Below are positions 21,461-25,180 of a stretch of 25,180 nt of DNA, piece after piece. How positions within the stretch are numbered: the stretch's first letter is position 1; every line of letters starts with the position of its first letter. The translations under genes were made by a program, and so were the position numbers. This DNA comes from a virus, in IMG/VR virus record IMGVR_UViG_3300042981_000019, positions 1 through 25,180 of that record. One strand, written 5' to 3'. The notes beneath the pieces were generated by a model. That model saw only the letters and a list, made by a program, of their open reading frames with translations, searched no databases and was not told where the DNA came from.

Positions 21461-21470
21461 GTAGTAGCAT
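21461..21470 (+). promoter_or_regulatory. Putative promoter of the tape-measure unit
   Basis: GTAGTAGCAT has the same GTAGTANNNT form as the other sites, with TAGCAT at 21465-21470. It lies 4 nt after the chaperone stop, giving a leader of roughly 85 nt in the 105-nt gap before GTG 21562. Confidence 0.4.
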
Positions 21471-21561
21471 CGAGTCCGTAGGCCTCCCGTAGAGAAGTCC
21501 GCGAGCGCCGCCCGCCCGCTGAGCCATGAGCCGGGGCACATCCCGTGAGGGGAGGTGCCCG

Positions 21562-24342
21562 GTGCCCTTCGACAAGGTCGGAGAGGCCGACATCGAGGTC
21601 GGCGCGGACGGCGGCAAGTTCCTCCCCGAGCTGAAGGCGATCACCGACGCCGCCGAGAAGCTGCTGTCCAAGCAGGGCCAGAAGATGGGCGAGGCCCTCT
21701 CCAAGCCGCTCGAGCGCCCGGCCAGCCGGATGGGGCGGCTGTTCCAGGTCATCACCGTCTCGCTGCCGTTCCTGGTCTCCGGCATCTCCTCGCTGGCCGG
21801 GGCGACCTCGGCGCTGGGCGGCTCGCTGCTCAACACGGTCATCGCGGGCGCGTCGTTCATCCCGGTGATTGCCGCACTCGGCCCTGCCCTCGGAGCAGGG
21901 ATCATCGGCGCGCTCGGGCTCAAGGCGGCGATGAGCGCCACCGGCAAGGAGCTCAAGAAGTTCCCGACCGACACTCAGCTGATGGCCAAGGCCGTCAAGG
22001 GGCTGCAGAAGGACTGGATCGGGCTGCGCAACACGATCTCCGGGGCGTTGTTCAAGGGCCTGTCGGACGACGTGTCCCGGCTCGGCTCCACCCTGTTCCC
22101 GGCCCTGCAGGGCGTGCTGGTGACCACCGCCGGGATCCTCAACAAGGTGACCGGCCAGTTCCTGACCTTCCTGAACTCCGCACAGGGCGTCGGGTTGGTC
22201 ACCGGGGCCATGAACGGGCTCAACCGGATCATCTCCATCCTGTCGGCCACCGCTCTGCCTCTGTTCAAGGGGCTGCTGTTCCTGATCGTCGGGCTGACCC
22301 CGAGCGGCGAGCGGTTGGCCAACGCCCTTGCTCGAGGGGCCAAGTCCCTGTCGGACTGGGCGGTCGGGGTGGCCGCCTCGGGCCAGCTCTCCACCTTCAT
22401 GTCCAAGGCGCAGACCACCGCCGGGCGACTGTGGGACATCCTCAAGAACGTCACCAAGTCGTTGTTCAACGTGTTCCAGGCCTCCAGCGGGTCCGGGGAA
22501 ACCCTGCTGGCCGTGCTCCAGCGGGTGACGGGCAAGTTTGCTGAGTTCACCGCGAGCACCGCTGGCAAGGCGTCCATCGCCGCGTGGGCCGGCAAGGGCG
22601 TGCAGGCCCTCGAGCGGATCGGGCAGATCGTCACCACCCTCGCGCCGATGTTCGCGGAGATGGCCAAGCCTGAGCTGTTCAACGCGCTGCTGGCCGTGCT
22701 GCAGTCGACGGCGGACGCCTTCAAGGTGATGGCCCCGGTGGTCAACTCGGCGGTGCGGGCCTTCTCCCAGCTGCTGACCTACGTGGCCCCGCTGCTCGGG
22801 CCGCTGATCGCGGCGGCCGTGGCGTTCCGCTCGCTGCTGGTGATCGGGAAGATCATCACCGTCGTGCTGCGCTTCACCGGCCTGCTGAAGGTCATGCAGA
22901 TCCTGCTGTTCAACATCCGCATCGCCTTCGCGCTGGCGTGGGCCGCTGGGCTCGGGCCGATCATCATCGTGATCGGCGTGATCGCGCTGCTGGTCGCCGC
23001 CTTCGTGGTCCTGTGGAAGAAGTCCGACGCCTTCCGAGGGTTCTGGATCGGGATCTGGAACGCGATCCAGAGCGCAGCGGCGGCCGTGGGCGCCTGGTTC
23101 ACCGGCACCCTGCTGCCGTGGTTCCAGAGCGTGTGGGACTCGATCACGGCCGGGGCGACGGCGCTGTGGACGACCATCTCGGCCGCCTTCTCGGCGGTGG
23201 TCACGGCGGTGACCGGCTTCGTGTCGATGGTGGTCACGGCTGTGGTCGCCTTCGTGGCCCAGGTGACCTCCGTCATGCTGACCATCGTCAACGTGCTCAC
23301 CTACCCGTGGCGCATCGCCATCGCGCTGGTGATCGGCATCGTGCTGGTGTTCTGGAACACGCTCTACCCGATCTTCGCCGCAGGGGTGGCGACCGTCGTT
23401 GGCTACATCACTGGGCTGTGGAACCAGATCGTCGGGATCTTCAACGCGGTGCGCGCCTTCGTCATCGGGGTCTGGAACGCGATCTGGGCTGCCGTGGCGC
23501 CGGTGGTCAACGCCATCGTCGGCGGGGTGAGCGCCGGCTTCCACGCGGTGCAGTCCGTGGTCACCACCGTGATGGGTGCCGTGCGCTCCTTCCTGTCTGC
23601 CGCGTGGGCCTTCATCCGCAACCTCGTGGCCACTGCGACCGGAGCCGTGCGCAACACCGTCTCGGCCGGGTTCCGGGCCCTCGTGGGGCTGGTGTCCGGG
23701 CCGGTGAACCAGGTCCGCTCCACAGTGTCCAACGCCTTCAACGCCGTGGTGCACGCCATCACCGGCGCGGTCGGGGCCGCTGGCCGGGCTGCCGCCTCGG
23801 TGGGCCGGGCGATCTACGACGGCGTGTCCAACATCGTGAGCGACATGGTGGGCATCGGCTCGAACATCGTGCATGGGCTGATCAACGGGATCACCGGCAT
23901 GGCCGGCCAGCTGAAGTCGGCCGTGATGGGCTTCATCGACCGCAACGTGCCGGGGCCGGTGCGCAAGCTGCTGCACCTCGGGTCCCCATCCAAGCTGTTC
24001 GAGCAGTTCGGCAAGTGGACCGCGCAGGGGCTGGCGAACGGCCTTGTGGCACAGGCAAACTCGGTGGCCAAGTCCAGCGGGCTGCTGGCCAAGTCGACGA
24101 TCAAGGGCTTCGACGCGACCCTCGGGACGAACCCGGCAGGCATGGGCACGCCGCCCTCCCTCGCGGCCGGTGGGCAGACCCAGACGCTGGTTGGCTCCGG
24201 TGGCGACACCTTCGAGGTCAGCCTCAACGTGAGCATCGACGACCTGGCCAAGATGAGCCAGCTGGCCGACTTCCTCGACATGCTCAAGGACGCGCGGGTC
24301 AACGCCCGCAAGACGGCTAGGAGTGGGACGGTGGCGGCATGA
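21562..24342 (+). CDS. Tape measure protein (926 aa)
   Basis: This is the longest tail gene and follows the chaperones. It starts VPFDKVGEADIEVGADGGKF, has a Lys/Glu helical beginning, and long hydrophobic stretches (residues ~60-115 around TVSLPFLVSGISSLAG, and ~470-490 around IIIVIGVIALLVAAFVVLW) that could cross the membrane during DNA entry. Trp/Ala/Val repeats such as WNAIWAAVAPVVNAIV follow, and the ending VPGPVRKLLHLGSPSKLFEQFGKWTAQGLANGL is a common tape-measure C-terminal motif. No peptidoglycan hydrolase domain is seen. By the usual ~1.5 A per residue rule the tail would be about 140 nm. GTG 21562 is chosen over ATG 21526 because GGGGAGG (21549-21555) is at ideal spacing. No cysteine is present. 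Confidence 0.9.
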   Translation: MPFDKVGEADIEVGADGGKFLPELKAITDAAEKLLSKQGQKMGEALSKPLERPASRMGRLFQVITVSLPFLVSGISSLAGATSALGGSLLNTVIAGASFIPVIAALGPALGAGIIGALGLKAAMSATGKELKKFPTDTQLMAKAVKGLQKDWIGLRNTISGALFKGLSDDVSRLGSTLFPALQGVLVTTAGILNKVTGQFLTFLNSAQGVGLVTGAMNGLNRIISILSATALPLFKGLLFLIVGLTPSGERLANALARGAKSLSDWAVGVAASGQLSTFMSKAQTTAGRLWDILKNVTKSLFNVFQASSGSGETLLAVLQRVTGKFAEFTASTAGKASIAAWAGKGVQALERIGQIVTTLAPMFAEMAKPELFNALLAVLQSTADAFKVMAPVVNSAVRAFSQLLTYVAPLLGPLIAAAVAFRSLLVIGKIITVVLRFTGLLKVMQILLFNIRIAFALAWAAGLGPIIIVIGVIALLVAAFVVLWKKSDAFRGFWIGIWNAIQSAAAAVGAWFTGTLLPWFQSVWDSITAGATALWTTISAAFSAVVTAVTGFVSMVVTAVVAFVAQVTSVMLTIVNVLTYPWRIAIALVIGIVLVFWNTLYPIFAAGVATVVGYITGLWNQIVGIFNAVRAFVIGVWNAIWAAVAPVVNAIVGGVSAGFHAVQSVVTTVMGAVRSFLSAAWAFIRNLVATATGAVRNTVSAGFRALVGLVSGPVNQVRSTVSNAFNAVVHAITGAVGAAGRAAASVGRAIYDGVSNIVSDMVGIGSNIVHGLINGITGMAGQLKSAVMGFIDRNVPGPVRKLLHLGSPSKLFEQFGKWTAQGLANGLVAQANSVAKSSGLLAKSTIKGFDATLGTNPAGMGTPPSLAAGGQTQTLVGSGGDTFEVSLNVSIDDLAKMSQLADFLDMLKDARVNARKTARSGTVAA

Positions 24343-25180
24343 CCCTGTACTACGGAGCCTGGGAGTACTCCGGTGGCAACGGCATGCGAGTCGCCATCGA
24401 CGTGACCTCCACCGGCGTGTCCCACACGAGCAGCTCGGTCACCTACACGGTCAAGATCTACACGCAGAACCAGTACCACTACAACGACCCGCAGGTGCTC
24501 ACCTTCGGCGGCGGGATCTCCGGCACCTACTCCTACACGAACAACGACGGGTCCAACTCCGGGGGCTCCGGGCTGGACTACCGCACCACCAAGACCTACA
24601 CCTACAACTACGGCTCGACCTCCTACGGGTCCAGCCCTGGCACGGTCAGCTTCTCCGCGTCGGTGTCCGGCACCTACAACGGGGTCACGCCCAGCGTCTC
24701 CAAGTCCTTCTCGCTGCCCGCGCGTCCCTACGCGGCTCCCGCCGCGCCGACCAGCGTCGTGGGCACGCGCAACTCCGACGCCCAGGCCACCGTGACGTGG
24801 GTGCGGCACGCGACGTCCGGTGAGCCCTACACGAGCCAGACGGTGCAGATGCGCACCTACACCGGGACCACGTGGACCGGGTGGAGCACCGTGGCCACTG
24901 TCAGCTCGACGGCGACCTCCTACGTCAAGACCGGGCTGAGCGCGAACCACCTGTACCAGTTCCAGGTCCGCGCCAACAACAGCGTCGGCTCGAGCGCCTA
25001 CACCTACATGGGCGCCGGCGTCTACGTCGCCATGACACCGGGTGCGCCCAGCGCAGTGACAGCCTCGATCAACGAGGCAGGCACGCAGATTGCCATCGAC
25101 TGGACGCAGAACCAGTACTGGTGGGCCTCGGTGACGTTCGTCGTCGAGCGCAGTGTCAACGGCGGCGCGTGGACCGTCGT
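24339..25180 (+). CDS. Minor tail protein with fibronectin III domains, 3' end outside window
   Basis: ATG 24339 overlaps the tape-measure stop (ATGA) and the frame stays open to the window end (280 codons). The first ~125 residues are a Tyr/Ser/Thr/Gly-rich beta domain (YGAWEYSGGNGMRVAIDV ... SVTYTVKIYTQNQYHYNDP). Then come an FN3 domain (~residues 130-230: PAAPTSVVGTRNSDAQATVTW ... ANHLYQFQVRANNSVGSS) and the start of another (PGAPSAVTASINEAGTQIAIDW). By position after the tape measure it is a distal tail or tail-tip protein, though it does not resemble the classical Dit family in its opening residues. The remainder must be read beyond the window. Confidence 0.75.
   Translation, partial: MTLYYGAWEYSGGNGMRVAIDVTSTGVSHTSSSVTYTVKIYTQNQYHYNDPQVLTFGGGISGTYSYTNNDGSNSGGSGLDYRTTKTYTYNYGSTSYGSSPGTVSFSASVSGTYNGVTPSVSKSFSLPARPYAAPAAPTSVVGTRNSDAQATVTWVRHATSGEPYTSQTVQMRTYTGTTWTGWSTVATVSSTATSYVKTGLSANHLYQFQVRANNSVGSSAYTYMGAGVYVAMTPGAPSAVTASINEAGTQIAIDWTQNQYWWASVTFVVERSVNGGAWTV

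Noticed and set aside
21526-21561. Upstream ATG start for the tape measure
   Set aside because: It would add a Cys/Arg/Gly-rich 12-residue extension translated from the Shine-Dalgarno region; the GTG at 21562 has a well-spaced GGGGAGG.
20926-23976. 1,016-codon open frame on the minus strand
   Set aside because: It is antisense to the chaperone and tape-measure genes. The His/Gly/Asp/Arg-rich composition is typical of a shadow frame; the plus-strand tape measure is clearly the real gene.
1-25180. tRNA or other structural RNA genes
   Set aside because: No cloverleaf or CCA-ended candidate was noticed in the short intergenic gaps by eye; a tRNA scan would be decisive.

Overview
The window is a high-GC (roughly two-thirds G+C by eye) block of tightly packed genes, all on the + strand, encoding the head, neck and tail proteins of a siphovirus-type phage or prophage. 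The codon use, GTG starts, ATGA/GTGA start-stop overlaps, MGCNC-type small protein, hexamer/pentamer-like capsid pair and apparently leaderless genes all suggest an actinobacterial host. No host genus can be named. No terminase, integrase, lysis or replication gene is seen, so lytic or prophage state cannot be decided. Terminase probably lies just upstream and more minor tail genes downstream.

Layout. 29-965: three small genes, the last a DUF1360-like membrane protein. 967-5609: portal with a C-terminal 2H-phosphoesterase-like domain, a papain-like protein, three small unknowns, a short MuF-like minor head protein and a possible mini zinc-ribbon ORF. 5671-9800: a fibre/surface cassette, namely two small tail or fibre-type proteins, an FN3-GH16 glycoside hydrolase, a long repeat fibre protein and a fibre-tail adaptor-like protein. 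9874-13988: a large protein with an S78-type prohead protease domain and a second protease-like C-terminal domain, followed by three small proteins. 14171-17192: major capsid protein with a long N-terminal scaffold-like segment, then a second, pentamer-like capsid protein. 17192-20769: a small unknown, major tail protein, cysteine-rich head-tail connector, small coiled-coil protein, tail-terminator-like protein, SAP-domain protein and an HK97 gp10-like neck protein. 20798-24342: tail assembly chaperones with a likely -1 frameshift, then the tape measure. 24339-end: FN3-containing minor tail protein, cut by the window edge.

Control signals stand out because intergenic space is scarce. A motif of the form GTAGTANNNT occurs at five gene boundaries. 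At two of them it sits 7-8 nt before an ATG without a Shine-Dalgarno sequence, suggesting leaderless transcripts. The leaders of the protease and major capsid genes also share an 18-nt identical block. The capsid gene is bracketed by a 24-bp perfect hairpin upstream and a 12-bp GC hairpin downstream, which looks like an insulated unit for high expression. A third hairpin pairs with the ribosome binding site of the head-tail connector gene.

Most notable: the portal-2H fusion, which could place an RNA or cyclic-nucleotide phosphoesterase in the virion; two protease-like His/Ser pairs in one polypeptide; a GH16 enzyme cassette embedded among head genes; the reused promoter-leader; and unusually cysteine-rich capsid and neck proteins beside a cysteine-free tape measure. 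Family calls are from motif recognition only; no database search was possible.
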